Shown piece by piece: positions 34,502 through 45,001 of a stretch of 64,000 nt of DNA. Made by a program: the position numbers and the translations under genes. A model generated the notes under the pieces. It had not been told where the DNA came from. It worked only from the letters and a program-made list of their open reading frames with translations, and searched no databases. The DNA lies in NCBI GenBank assembly GCA_963754265.1, contig CAVWFB010000017.1, positions 124,001 through 188,000 on the forward strand. The letters are read 5' to 3'. Source of the DNA: AC-32 sp963754265. GTDB taxonomy: Bacteria > Actinomycetota > Thermoleophilia > Gaiellales > Gaiellaceae. Positions within the stretch are counted from its first letter, which is position 1, and every line of letters begins with the position of its first letter.

Positions 34502-35644
34502 GTGTCGGAGGACGGCCTGACTGCCCAGGAGGCAGAGTTCGAGACGATCCTCGCGCGCCTGCGCGATGAGGTGGATCGCGGGGAAGGCGACCCGGGCGGC
34601 GAGGGGGGCGTGGACCGGTACGAGCGCCGCCGGCGCGAGGCGGAGCAGCTCTGGGCCGTCAGCGCCGAGCGACCGTTTCTGAGCCGACCCGGGCCGTACG
34701 GGCGCCTGCGCGGGCTCGCGCTCACGCCGCTCAAGAGCGTCCTGCGCAAGGCGATGCGCTGGTACGTCGAGCCGCTCGCGGTCGACCAGCGCCGGTTCAA
34801 CGCTGCCGCGCTCAAGCTCCTCGACTCCGTTTGGGAGCGCGGCGACCGGCAGCAAGCGGAGCTCGAGGCGCTCCACCCGCGTCTCGAGCGCGTGGTCGAG
34901 GTCGACGAGCGGCTCACCCGGCTCGAGCGTCGCGAGCGGGCGCCTGCCGCTCAGGTGGCCGCCGCCCCCGCGTCTCCACCGAGCGTGACCGGTCCCGTCG
35001 CCGTGCCCGACTACTTCGCCTACGAGAGTCGGATGCGCGGGCCGACGCAGCGCATTCGCGACCGGCAGCGGGCGTACGTGGACGACTTTCGAGACGCCGA
35101 CCCGGTGCTCGACATCGGCTGCGGCCGGGGCGAGTTCCTCGGTCTGCTGCGAGAGGCGGGCATCGAGGCGCGCGGCGTGGACATCGACCCGGACATGGTC
35201 GCCTACTGCCGCGGCGAGGGCCTGGACGTCGAGCAGGCAGGGGCGATCGACCACCTCGAGACACTGGAGGACCGCGCGCTCGGCGGGATCTTCGCCGCCC
35301 AGGTCGTGGAGCACGTGCCGGCACCGGAGCTCGTCCGGCTCCTCGAGCTGGCCGCCGCCAAGCTGCGGCCCGGAGGCCTCCTGGTAGCGGAGACGATCAA
35401 TCCGCTCTCGCCGATCGCACTGCGCAACTACTTCGCCGACCTCACGCATGCACAGCCGCTCGTGCCCGAGACCCTTGAGCTGCTCGCGCGCCAGTCCGGC
35501 TTTGCCTCGGTCGAGGTGCGGTTCGCCAACGCGCCGGAGGAGCGGCTCGTCGAGCCGGCGGACCCGACGATCGCCGCGAACGTCCGCCGCCTGAACGAGC
35601 TGCTGTTCGCGCCGCTCGACTACGCCATCGTCGCCCGCACATGA
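34502..35644 (+). CDS. SAM-dependent methyltransferase with N-terminal helical extension
   Basis: 380 residues from GTG 34502. Residues about 1-165 are helical and charged, with heptad-like stretches (QQAELEALHPRLERVVEVDE); the methyltransferase domain begins near DPVLDIGCGRGEFLGLLREA, with ARGVDIDPDMVAYCRGEGLD and LGGIFAAQVVEHVPAPELVR. WYVEPLAVDQRRFNAAALKL in the extension recalls membrane- or lipid-associated regions of O-antigen methyltransferases. It may cap or modify chain termini. ATGA overlap with the next GT4, which itself overlaps another. Confidence 0.82.
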   Translation: MSEDGLTAQEAEFETILARLRDEVDRGEGDPGGEGGVDRYERRRREAEQLWAVSAERPFLSRPGPYGRLRGLALTPLKSVLRKAMRWYVEPLAVDQRRFNAAALKLLDSVWERGDRQQAELEALHPRLERVVEVDERLTRLERRERAPAAQVAAAPASPPSVTGPVAVPDYFAYESRMRGPTQRIRDRQRAYVDDFRDADPVLDIGCGRGEFLGLLREAGIEARGVDIDPDMVAYCRGEGLDVEQAGAIDHLETLEDRALGGIFAAQVVEHVPAPELVRLLELAAAKLRPGGLLVAETINPLSPIALRNYFADLTHAQPLVPETLELLARQSGFASVEVRFANAPEERLVEPADPTIAANVRRLNELLFAPLDYAIVART

Positions 35645-36666
35645 GGATCGCGGTCTGCGCGCCCCAGGTGCCCTTCATTCGCGGGGGTGCCGAGATCGTG
35701 AGCGACCGTCTCGTCGAGGAGCTGCGCAAGCGCGATCACGACGCCGAGCTCGTGACGGTTCCGTTCAAGTGGTACCCCGGCGAGCGGGTGCTGACGCAGG
35801 CGTTCCTCTGGCGGCTGCTCGACCTCGAGGAAGCCGACGGTGCCCCGATCGACCTCGTGATCGCGACCAAGTTCCCTTCGTACGCCGTGCGCCACCGGAA
35901 CAAGGTCGTCTGGCTTCTGCACCAGTTCCGACAGGCGTACGAGCTCGACCGCACCGAGCTCGGCCAGTTCGACGAGTCGCCCGAGGCGCGGGCGCTTCGG
36001 CGCGAGGTGCACCGATTCGACCGGCTCGCGCTCGGCGAGGCGAACAAGCTCTTCGCCACGTCCCGGAATGTCGCCGACCGGCTCGAGCGCTCGACCGGGC
36101 TCGTTCCGGAGGTGCTGCCGCATCCGCCGCAGGAGCTGCCCTACCGCTGCGACGAGTACGGCGACTTCGTGCTCTCCGTAGGCCGCATCGATCGGGCCAA
36201 GCGCGTCGAGCTTCTACTGGAGGCGCTCGGGGCGAACCCGTCGTTGCGCTGCGTGATCGCAGGGGAAGGCCCGGATCGCGAGCGGTTGGAGCAGCTGGCC
36301 CGCGAGCGCGGCCTGGACGGGCGCGCGCAGTTCGCAGGCCGGGTCTCGGAGGAGGAGCTGACCGATCTGTACGCGCGCTGCCTGGCCGTCTACTACGCGC
36401 CGGTGGACGAGGATTTCGGGATGGTTCCGTACGAGGCGTTCCTGGCCGAGAAGCCGGTCGTCACGACGACCGACGCGGGTGGCCCGCTCGAGGTCGTGCA
36501 CGACCGCGGAACCGGGCTCGTGGTCGAGCCCACTCCTGCAGCGCTCGCGGAGGCCTGCACCTGGCTGGCGCAGCACGTGGATTCGGCCCGCGAGTGGGGG
36601 CAGGCCGGGAAGCGCCAGGCAGAGCTCGTGTCCTGGGATCATGCGATCGACCGGCTGCTGGCGTGA
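35641..36666 (+). CDS. Glycosyltransferase family 4
   Basis: 341 residues, intact. MRIAVCAPQVPFIRGGAEIV opens the acceptor domain, LWLLHQFRQAYEL-type sequence follows (VVWLLHQFRQAYELD), and the donor half has FVLSVGRIDRAKRVELLLEA, VIAGEGPDRERLEQLA and DEDFGMVPYEAFLAEKPVVT with the EX7E pair. Acts in the cytosol on a lipid-linked acceptor. Coupled on both sides by ATGA and GTGA overlaps. Confidence 0.87.
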   Translation: MRIAVCAPQVPFIRGGAEIVSDRLVEELRKRDHDAELVTVPFKWYPGERVLTQAFLWRLLDLEEADGAPIDLVIATKFPSYAVRHRNKVVWLLHQFRQAYELDRTELGQFDESPEARALRREVHRFDRLALGEANKLFATSRNVADRLERSTGLVPEVLPHPPQELPYRCDEYGDFVLSVGRIDRAKRVELLLEALGANPSLRCVIAGEGPDRERLEQLARERGLDGRAQFAGRVSEEELTDLYARCLAVYYAPVDEDFGMVPYEAFLAEKPVVTTTDAGGPLEVVHDRGTGLVVEPTPAALAEACTWLAQHVDSAREWGQAGKRQAELVSWDHAIDRLLA

Positions 36667-37877
36667 AGGTCGCGTACTACTCGCCGCTGCCCCCGGAGCG
36701 CTCCGGGATCGCCGACTACAGCGCTCTGCTCCTGCCCGAGCTGGAGCGGAGGATCGAGGTCGCCGTCGTGCGCCGCCCTGGGCGCCGCGTGCCGCGTGGT
36801 ACCGATCTCGCGCTCTACCACGTCGGCAACGACCCGGAGCATCACTGGTGGATCGTGGAGGCACTCCGAAAGCGGCCGGGAGTCGTCGTCCTGCACGACT
36901 TCGTCCTGCACCACCTCGTCGCCGGGATGACCCTCGGTCGCAAGAACAGCGAGGGCTACCTGGACGCCATGCAGCGCGAGGCGGGGCCGGTGGGGCGGAT
37001 GCTTGCCCACGGCGTCGTCGACGGGCTCCTGCCGCCGGTCTGGGAGCGACGCGCCCACGAGTACCCGCTCACCGGCGAGGTGCTGAGGTACGCCACCGGC
37101 GTGATCATCCACTCCGAGTACGTCGAGCGCCGCGTCCGCGAGCACGGCTTCGCGGGGCCTGTGTGGCGGATCCCGCATCCCGCCTGGCCCGCGCCGAGAC
37201 ATCGGCCGCCGACCTGCCGAGCGACCGCTTCGTCGTCGGCTGCTTCGGGCACCTGAACCCGGCGAAGCGGCTGCCGCAGCTGCTCGACGCCTTCGCGCTC
37301 CTGCGTGAGCGCGTGCCGGAGGCGCTCCTGCTGCTCGTCGGGTCGTTCGCGCCGGGGCTCGAGCTCGAGCTGCCCGACGGCGCGGTCCACCACGGCTACG
37401 TGGACGAGCAGCGACTGTGGTCGTTTCTGGCCGCCACCGACGTCTGCGTGAGCCTCCGCTACCCGACGATGGGCGAGACGTCTGGCGTGGTGGTGCGGGC
37501 GCTGAGCCTCGGGCGGCCGCTCGTCGTCAGCGACGTCGGCTGGTTCGCCGACCTGCCGGACGAGGTGGCGATCAAGGTCCCGGTCGAGGGCGACGTCGAG
37601 GCACTGGCGAGCGCGCTGGAGCGGCTCGCGCGCGATCCGGAGCTGCGGGCAGACGATGGGCGCGGCCGCCCGCGCTCTCGCCCAGGGCGAGCACCAGCTC
37701 GAGCGGGTGGCCGAGGCATACACCGCCGCGCTGGAGGAGGCGGCGGGCGGCGAGGCCGTGCGCGACGCCGTTCGGGCCGAGATCGCAACCGCCGCTGCCG
37801 AGACCGGGCTGCGACCCGACGGCGACGCTCTGGGCGAGATCGCGGAGCGCCTCCGGGAGGTCGGCCGCGGCCGCTGA
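36663..37877 (+). CDS. Glycosyltransferase family 4 (two apparent frameshifts)
   Basis: Start GTG 36663. Segment one: YYSPLPPERSGIADYSALLL and VVLHDFVLHHLVAGMTLGRK. Segment two, after a missing G near 37196: LPSDRFVVGCFGHLNPAKRL and LRYPTMGETSGVVVRALSLG, the donor site. Segment three, after an extra A near 37653: AMGAAARALAQGEHQLERVA and the stop at 37875-37877. Corrected it is about 404 residues, a common GT4 length. The final segment is a helical tail after the catalytic domain. Precedes two GT-C proteins. Confidence 0.8.
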
Positions 37878-40055
37878 ACGGTCTCTGGTTCGCGCTGCGG
37901 CCTGGCCGGAGCGCCTGCGCGTTGCTGTCGGAAGCCCCGCGCGCGCCGCGCTGCTCGCCCTCGGCGCGCTGCTTCTCGCCTCGCTGGCCGTGCGCATCTG
38001 GCTGACCGGCCGGATCGCGACGCCGTGGATCATGACCGACGAGCTGATCTACTCGGAGATGGCGAAGAGCTTCGCCTCCAGCGGGCATTTCCTCATCCGT
38101 GGCGCGCCGAGCGACGTCGTCAGCGTCGCCTATCCGGCGCTGATCTCGCCTGCCTGGTGGCTCCATCCGATGTCGACGACCTACGGCGTGGCGAAGGCAT
38201 TGAACGTTGTGCTGATGACGGCCGCCGCGGTGCCCCTCTTCCTCTGGGCCCGCCGGCTCGTGTCGCCGTTGTGGGCCGTTGTGGCCGTGGCGCTGACGCT
38301 GCTGCTTCCCTCCTTCGTCTACACGGGGATGCTGATGACGGAGAACGCGTTCCTTCCGGCCTTCGTGCTCGCCGCGTTCGCGTTCGCCGCGGCACTCGAG
38401 CGGCCGACGCTGCTGCGGCAAGGGCTCGCGTTCGCCGCGATCCTCCTCGCCTCGCTCGTCCGCCTGCAGGGGCTGGTGCTCGTGGCCGTGCTGCCGACGG
38501 CGATCCTGCTGAAGGTGCTGTTCGAGCTCCGGGCCGCGCCGAGGCAGAGGCCCTGGCGGTTCGTGGGGTCGGAGCTGCGGCGCTACTGGCTCTCCGGCGC
38601 GCTGCTGGCCGTCGGAGCCGTGGTGTACGTCCTGCGGGAAGTGGCGAGCGGACACTCGCTCTCGAGCGGGCTCGGGTCGTACCAGGCCGTCGCGCACGGC
38701 GGCTACTCGCTCGGAGAGGTGCGCCACTGGGTGCTGCTCCACTTTGCCGAGCTACCGCTGTCGGCCGGGGTGCTACCGGTCTGCGCCTTCCTCGTGCTGC
38801 TCGGCCTGGCCTTCCGCCGCGGCGGGACCCGGAGCGAGGCCGAGCGTGCCTTTCTGGCCGTGACCACCGCTTCCATCGCTTGGATCGTGGTCGAGGTCGC
38901 GGCCTTTGCCTCGCGCTTCTCGCTTCGAATCGAGGAGCGGTACATGTTCTTCCTCGCGCCGCTGCTCTTCCTCGCCTTCGTGCTCTGGCTCGACCGCGGG
39001 CTACCGCGTCCGCCGCGTGCTGGCGACGATCGCGGCGGCCGTTCCGGCGGCGCTGTTCTTCACGCTGCCGCTGGGGAGCCTCCTGAACGTCTCGATCTAT
39101 TCGGACACGTTCGGGTTGATCCCGTTCCTGCGCCTGTCGGAGAAGTTCCCCGGCGGGATCCCCGAGGTGCGTCACTACCTGCTCGTCGGCGGGATCGCGG
39201 CCGGGCTCGCATTCGTGCTCTGGCCGCGGGAGGCGTACGCGTCCTTCGTCCTGCCGGCTTCCGTCGCGGGTTTCCTGATCCTGTCGTCGTACCCCGTGGT
39301 CAACGGGCTCCGTGACTACTCGCGGTCGATCCGCGACTCGGCGGGAACGCTTGGGAACCGGAGCTGGATCGACCAGCGCATCGGCTCCGGAGCAGATGCC
39401 GCATACCTGATCGGCACGACGCCTGAGCCCGCGCTCGAGAGCCAGGTGCTCTGGCAGAACGAATTCTGGAACCGCAGCCTGCGAAGGGTCTTCGACCTCA
39501 ACAACTCGGGCCTGAGCGGCTTCGCCGAAACGACGGTGGGCTCTCCGGGCCGGGGCCTGCTCGTCGACTCGGCGGGTGCGAAGGTGCGCGCCCCCTATGT
39601 GGTCTCCAACCTGGGATTCCAGGTCGACGGGCAGCTGATCGCTGCGCATCCTCCCCTCGGACTGTTTCGGACGCGTGGGCCCCTGCGGCTCGCCACGGCG
39701 ATCGGCGGCATCTACGGCGACGGCTGGATGGGCGCCTACGCGTCGTACAGCCACTTCAGCCCGCACAGCCCGCCGGGCTTCGGTGGCGATCTCTCTGTCG
39801 CGGGCGCTCTGGACCGGGCCCGACGTCCCGGGACACGTGCGCATCGTGCGGATCACCGACCGCGGCCGCCAGGTCGTAAGGCGCTGGACGATCCACAGCG
39901 GCGCGTCGCGAACGTTCTCCGTTCCGGTCTCGCGCGGCCCGTTCGCGATCGCGGTCACCATCTCGCCGACGTTTTCCCCGTCGACCTATGGGCAGCCGGA
40001 TACCCGCCAGCTCGGCGCGCAGGTCTCGTTCCGCTTCCGACCCGCCGGCGTGTGA
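37874..40055 (+). CDS. GT-C family membrane glycosyltransferase, copy 1 (apparent frameshifts)
   Basis: A multi-spanning protein of about 720 residues. WIMTDELIYSEMAKSFASSG near the start is the first external loop, where GT-C enzymes of the ArnT/PMT group keep an acidic catalytic residue; about ten hydrophobic segments follow. The C-terminus is a soluble domain with AIGGIYGDGWMGAYASYSHF and DTRQLGAQVSFRFRP. Frame changes occur near 39015 and 39804. The start is uncertain: no ATG, GTG or TTG fits, and a CTG at 37874 (CTGA overlap with an early shift) or 37885 is assumed. It would use a polyprenyl-phosphate sugar on the outer face. Confidence 0.7.
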
Positions 40056-42206
40056 GCCCGCCGCCCGCCGTCGAACGGGCCCAGGCCTGGGCGCGGCAAC
40101 GCTGGGCGGGTCTGGCCCTCGCAGCAATGGTTCTCGTCGCAGCGGTCGTCCGCATCCTCCAGACGCGTGGGCTGGCGGCTCCTGTGGTCCTCTGCGATGA
40201 GTTCATCTACGCGAACCTGGCGAAGAACCTCGCCGACCACGGCCACTACCTCTTTCGGGACGTCACGCTCCACCAGAGCCTGCTGTACCCGCTGCTGCTC
40301 GCGCCAGCCTGGTTTGCGGACTCGATGGGCACGACCTATGCGCTGGCGAAGGGGATCACCGCGTCCGCGATGGCGCTCGACCGCGGTGCCGGTGTACCTC
40401 TGGGGCCGCAGGCTCGTTCCGCCGGCGACCGCCCTGCTCGCCGCTGCGCTGACGCTGCTCCTGCCCGCGTTCTTCTTCTCCGAGATCCTCATGACCGAGG
40501 CCGTGTTCCTGCCGGCGTTCGTCCTCGCCACCTTCGCGGTCGCGTACATGCTCGAGCGCCCGACGCTCCTCGCCCAGGTCGGCGCCTTCGCGGCGATCGG
40601 ACTGGCCGTGAGCATCAGGGTGCAGGGGATCGTGCTCCTGCTCGTGATCCCGACGGCCGTGCTGCTCAAGGTCGTCTTCGATCTACGCGCAGGCGTGCCG
40701 CGCAGCGAGCTCGTCGCCTGGCTCCGCCGCCTCTGGCCGACCGCCGCGCTGCTCGCCGGCGGCGCCGTGGTCTACGCCTTCTACAAGCTCGTCGTCAGCG
40801 GAGCGCCGCTCGCGAGCGGTCTGGGCCCGTACAGCTCGCTCGCCGAGGCTCACTATCCCCTCGTCCCGACCGCGCGCTGGACGGTCAAGCACCTGGCCGA
40901 GCTCGGCCTTGTGGTGGGGCTCGTGCCCATGAGCGCGCTGATCGTGCTGCTCTGGCTCGCCGTGCGACGGGCCCCGACCACGGTGGCGGAGCGCGCCTTC
41001 CTCGCCGTCGTCCCGGCGGCGCTCCTCTGGGTGCTCGTCGAGACCGGCGCCTTTGCGGCGACGACCACGCCTGCACTCTTCGAGCGCTACACGTTCTACC
41101 TCGAGCCCCTGCTCTTGCTCGCATTCGTGGTCTGGCTCACGCGAGGACTTCCCCGGCCTCGAATCGGCACTGCGGTCGCGCTCGGCGTGCCCGCGCTCCT
41201 GCTCCTGAGCCTCACGCTGGCGCAGGTGGTCTCGCCCGACGCCGTCAACGGCGTCACGCTCAGCGCCCTCTACCGGTTCAGCGTCCACCTTCCGGGCGGA
41301 ATCCACGAGCTCAAGGCCGCGATCGCGGTTGCGGCCGTGCTGGCCGGCTTCCTGTTCGCGATCTGCGCGAGGCCGATCGCCCGGATCGCGCTGCCGCTGT
41401 TGCTGGGGGTGTACTTCGGCGTCGCGGGGACCTCGATCATCGACAACACTCGCAACGTCGAGGGACGCGCGATCGCGGGCAGTGACCCGAGCTGGGTCGA
41501 GCATGCCGTTGGTCGAGACGAGCCGGTCGTCTACGTGAACACGCCGGAGCTCGGCTCGGACGCCTCGGTGCTCCTGTTCCAGACGGAGTTCTGGAATCCG
41601 AACGTCAGGCACGTCTACAGCGTCGGGGCAAGCGACATCTGCGAGCTGCCGGAGACGGCGACGACGCTCGACACCGCGAACGGGCGGATCGCGCCGCCCG
41701 TTCCAGAGGGCGTTCGCTACGCGCTCGTCGGTCGGAACGTCCCGTTCGCCGGGACGCGCGTGGCGGTCGGGGGATCGGGCGACGGACAGTTGGCCCTGTA
41801 CCGCGTGGGTCGCTCACTGCGCGTCGGCACCACGACCGAAGGGGTGTACGGCGACGGCTGGATGGGAGCACAGGCGCAATACTCGGTGTTCGTCTCGCCC
41901 GGCCGGCGAGCCGGACACATGGTTGTGAGCGTGGGCCGCACCGGCTGGGGCGGTACCGACGTTCCAGGCCGGGTTCTGATCTTGCTCGGGCGGCCCGCCG
42001 CAACGGGAACCGGTCTTGCGAAGGCGCTCGGGGTACGCGCCTGGGTGGTGCACCGGCTCGAGCAGCGGACCTTCGTCTTCGCCGCTCGGCGGCCTCCCCT
42101 TCGGGTCGTCGTCAAGGTCGCGCCGACCTTTTCGCCGTCGCAGTTCGGCCTCGCGGACACGCGCCAGCTCGGCGCGCAGGTGTCGTTCTCGTTCCGACCT
42201 GGCTAG
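40052..42206 (+). CDS. GT-C family membrane glycosyltransferase, copy 2 (one apparent frameshift)
   Basis: Start GTG 40052 overlaps copy 1 (GTGA). PVVLCDEFIYANLAKNLADH gives the first-loop acidic residues; about ten membrane segments and the same C-terminal domain follow, with TEGVYGDGWMGAQAQYSVF and DTRQLGAQVSFSFRPG. The frame changes near 40380 (one extra G between ASAMAL and TAVPVYLWGRRL). It is a tandem paralogue of copy 1. Polyprenyl-phosphate sugars could come from the GT2 enzymes at 9257 or 33336. Acceptor unknown. Confidence 0.77.
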
Positions 42207-42955
42207 AGCGCCTTGAGGCTCTCCGGATGCTTGCGGACGAACCTCAGGATGCTGCGCCAGTGCCAGAGGGTTCGCCGGGTGAAGAAGCGGCGGTCGGTCA
42301 CGGCCTGGTGGTGGTGGACCACGACCGCCTCGGGCACGTACCAGCGCTCCCAGCCGGCCTTGCGGGCCCGGTAGGCGAGATCGATGTCGTCGCCGTAGAG
42401 CCGGTAACCCTCGTCGAGGCCGCCGAGCTCGGCCAGGAGCTCGCGCCGGAGGAAGAGGAAGGCGCCGAGCAGCCAGTCGGCCTCCACGGGAGCGTCCGGC
42501 CGCTCGTCGAGGAGGTAGTGATTGCGCTGGCGGCGCTCCGGGTGGAGCACACGGCGCAGCGGTGTCCGCCGCACGAGGGTGCCGCCCACGGTGGGGAAGC
42601 TACGGCGCGACGGCTGCCAGCGCCCGTCGGGATAGTGCATCTGCGGGCCGACGATCCCCGCCCGCGGGTGCGCCTCGGCGAACTCGCGCAGCGCCGCGAC
42701 CGAGCCCGGCGTGGCCTCGATGTCCGGGTTCGAGGCGATCACGAACGGCGCGCTCGTCGCGGCGACGCCGCGGTTGATGTTGGCGCCGAAGCCGAGCGTC
42801 CGCTCGTTGTCGATCACGCGTGCACCGGCCGCCGTCGGCGAGCCGCCCGGGTTCGCGACGAGCACGAGCTCGTCCACCTGCGGAGCGAGCGACTCCACGC
42901 ACTGAGCCGGATCCGGGTCGCCGGGAGTCCAGATCACGATTGCCGCCACACTCAC
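42203..42955 (-). CDS. Glycosyltransferase family 2, rhamnosyltransferase-like
   Basis: 250 residues from GTG 42955, which overlaps the upstream GT stop (GTGA). LGFGANINRGVAATSAPFVI and SNPDIEATPGSVAALREFA are the GT2 donor region, and RLYGDDIDLAYRARKAGW the ED motif typical of rhamnosyl- and related transferases. A histidine pair in VVVHHHQAVTDRRFF follows, as in wbbL-like enzymes. The N-terminal beta strand is short (AAIVIWTPGDPDPAQCVESL). Last gene of a four-GT minus-strand operon from 46075. Confidence 0.83.
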   Translation of the reverse strand: MSVAAIVIWTPGDPDPAQCVESLAPQVDELVLVANPGGSPTAAGARVIDNERTLGFGANINRGVAATSAPFVIASNPDIEATPGSVAALREFAEAHPRAGIVGPQMHYPDGRWQPSRRSFPTVGGTLVRRTPLRRVLHPERRQRNHYLLDERPDAPVEADWLLGAFLFLRRELLAELGGLDEGYRLYGDDIDLAYRARKAGWERWYVPEAVVVHHHQAVTDRRFFTRRTLWHWRSILRFVRKHPESLKAL

Positions 42956-44001
42956 AGCAGCGACCGGTAGACCTCGAGCGTCCGCCGCGCCGTCTCGGCC
43001 CAGGTGAACTGCCGCGCCCGTTCCAGCCCCGCGGCGACGAGCCGCTCGCGGTCGGCGATCGCGCGCTCGATCCCGCCCGCGAGGGCGACCGGGTTGCGCT
43101 CCTCCACGAGGATCGCCGCACCGCCCGCCACCTCCGGCAGCGCGCCGGCGGTCGTCGCGACCACCGGCGTCCCCGACGCCATCGCCTCGACGACGGGAAG
43201 GCCGAAGCCCTCGTAGCGAGACGGGAAGACGAGGCAGGCGGCCCCGCGGTAGAGCGAGGCGAGCTCCTCCTGGGGCACGTGGTCGCGGAACTCGACGCGG
43301 TCGGCGAGGCCGTTCTGCTCGACGGCCCGCTCCGCGTCGATCCGTCCGCCGTGATCCTTGCCCACGACGACGAGCCTCGGCGCGCCGTCCCCCAGCAGCG
43401 CCAGCGCCTCGATCGCCGCCCTCGCGTCCTTGCGCGGCTGGAGCGCGCCGACGAAGAGCGCGTAGGGCTCGCCGTTCGGGCTCGAGCCCTCGGGCGTGAA
43501 GGCGGGATCGACGCCGTTCGGGGTGACGACGATCTTCTCCGCGGGAATGTCGTAAAGCTCGATCAGGTCGCGCTTCGTCAGCTCCGAGACGGCCAGCACA
43601 CGCGCGGCCCGGCGCGCGGAGCGGGGGACGACCGTCTTGAAGATCAGCCGGTCGCGCAGCCCCATCATCGACGAGTCGCGCTCGAAGGAGAGATCGTGCA
43701 CGGTGACCACCGCTGGACACGGACAGGCGAGCGGGAGCGAGTGCTGGAAGTGCGCGAGCGCGGGCCGCAAGCGCCGGAGCAGCCTCGGCACGTGCACCGC
43801 CATCCGGACGACTTGGCTGTGAGCCGGGAGCTCGACCGGCTCGATTCCCTCCGGGACGACCTCCGGCCGTCGGGTCACCGCCGCGAAGCGCAGGTCTCTC
43901 GTGCCCGCGAGCTCGCCCAGCAGGCCGCGAACGTAGGTCTCGTCGCCCGTGCGCCGACGGCCGAGCACGTCGGCGTCGATGACGACGAGCGGCTCGCTCA
44001 C
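42952..44001 (-). CDS. Glycosyltransferase family 4
   Basis: 349 residues from GTG 44001. VVIDADVLGRRRTGDETYVR opens the acceptor domain, VVTVHDLSFERDSSMMGLRD follows, and the donor half has YALFVGALQPRKDARAAIEA and FPSRYEGFGLPVVEAMASGT with both glutamates of EX7E. Part of a tandem of three similar GT4 genes (42952, 43998, 45002), which share the VTxHDL and LEPRKN/LQPRKD patterns, mannosyltransferase-like. GTGA overlaps join it to both neighbours. Confidence 0.87.
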   Translation of the reverse strand: MSEPLVVIDADVLGRRRTGDETYVRGLLGELAGTRDLRFAAVTRRPEVVPEGIEPVELPAHSQVVRMAVHVPRLLRRLRPALAHFQHSLPLACPCPAVVTVHDLSFERDSSMMGLRDRLIFKTVVPRSARRAARVLAVSELTKRDLIELYDIPAEKIVVTPNGVDPAFTPEGSSPNGEPYALFVGALQPRKDARAAIEALALLGDGAPRLVVVGKDHGGRIDAERAVEQNGLADRVEFRDHVPQEELASLYRGAACLVFPSRYEGFGLPVVEAMASGTPVVATTAGALPEVAGGAAILVEERNPVALAGGIERAIADRERLVAAGLERARQFTWAETARRTLEVYRSLL

Positions 44002-44996
44002 GCCGCAGCCTCGCGGTAGACCTCGACGGTCGCCTTCGCCACCTCGCGCCAGTCGAAGGCTCGTGCCCGCTCGAGGCCCAGCTCACGCAGCTCGTCGCGG
44101 CGCTCGACCGCCTCGGCCAGCCCGGCCGCGATCGCGTCCGCGTCGAGTGGGTCGACGAGCACCGCTGCAGTGCCGGCGACCTCTTCCGAGGCGTCGTTGC
44201 GCCCGGCGACGACCGGCGCGCCACAGGCCATGGCCTCCAGCACCGGCAGTCCGAAGCCTTCGTACAGCGAGACGTACGCGACGCAGCGCGCGCCGCGGTA
44301 GAGCCGTGCCAGCTGGTCGTCTTCCACCTCGCCGAGCCAGCGGATCCCGTCACCCTCGACCCGCACGCCGCCCCAGCCCGGTGCGCCGGCGACGACCAGC
44401 TCGAGGCCGTTCAGCGACGCGCGGCGATAGGCCTCCACGAGACGGGGGAGGTTCTTCCGCGGCTCGAGCGTCGAGACCGCGAGCACGTACTCGCCGTCCT
44501 CGGCGTCGCCGACCGGCTCGAACGGTGGGCCGACCGCGTTCGGGATCACGCGGATCTTCTCCTCGGGCACGTCCAGGAGGTCGAGCAGCTCGCGCTTCGT
44601 GAACTCGGAGACGGCGATCAACCGCCGCGCCGCCTTGGCGACCCGCGGGAGCGTGAGCCGGCTGTACGTGCGCGTCCAGCGGTTGAAGGTCTCCGGGTGC
44701 CGCAGGATCGCGAGGTCGTGGAAGGTGACGACGAGCGGCACCGACGAGAGCACCGGGGCGCGGTGGGTCGGGCAGTGCAGGACGTCGACGCCGTCCCTCC
44801 TCGCCTTCGCGGGCAGGGCCGCGAGGTACCAGCCCACGTCGCGAACGGGCACGAGGGCGCGGCCGGAGCCGCCGAAGCCGTAGCGCCGGAGGTCGAGCTC
44901 CGGCTCCTCGTCCAGCGCCTCCAGCAGCGAGCGGATGTGCCGTGCTGTGCCTGCCCGCGTGAGCGCGAGCGGCGAGACATCGATGCCGACGCGCAT
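43998..44996 (-). CDS. Glycosyltransferase family 4
   Basis: 332 residues from ATG 44996. MRVGIDVSPLALTRAGTARH opens the fold; VVTFHDLAILRHPETFNRWT is the acceptor-side motif; VLAVSTLEPRKNLPRLVEAY and VSLYEGFGLPVLEAMACGAP form the donor site. Middle member of three tandem paralogous GT4 genes. Small gap (five bases) to the upstream gene at 45002 and GTGA overlap with the downstream one. Mannosyltransferase-like by pattern, specificity not certain. Confidence 0.87.
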   Translation of the reverse strand: MRVGIDVSPLALTRAGTARHIRSLLEALDEEPELDLRRYGFGGSGRALVPVRDVGWYLAALPAKARRDGVDVLHCPTHRAPVLSSVPLVVTFHDLAILRHPETFNRWTRTYSRLTLPRVAKAARRLIAVSEFTKRELLDLLDVPEEKIRVIPNAVGPPFEPVGDAEDGEYVLAVSTLEPRKNLPRLVEAYRRASLNGLELVVAGAPGWGGVRVEGDGIRWLGEVEDDQLARLYRGARCVAYVSLYEGFGLPVLEAMACGAPVVAGRNDASEEVAGTAAVLVDPLDADAIAAGLAEAVERRDELRELGLERARAFDWREVAKATVEVYREAAA

Positions 44997-45001
44997 TGGC
45001 C

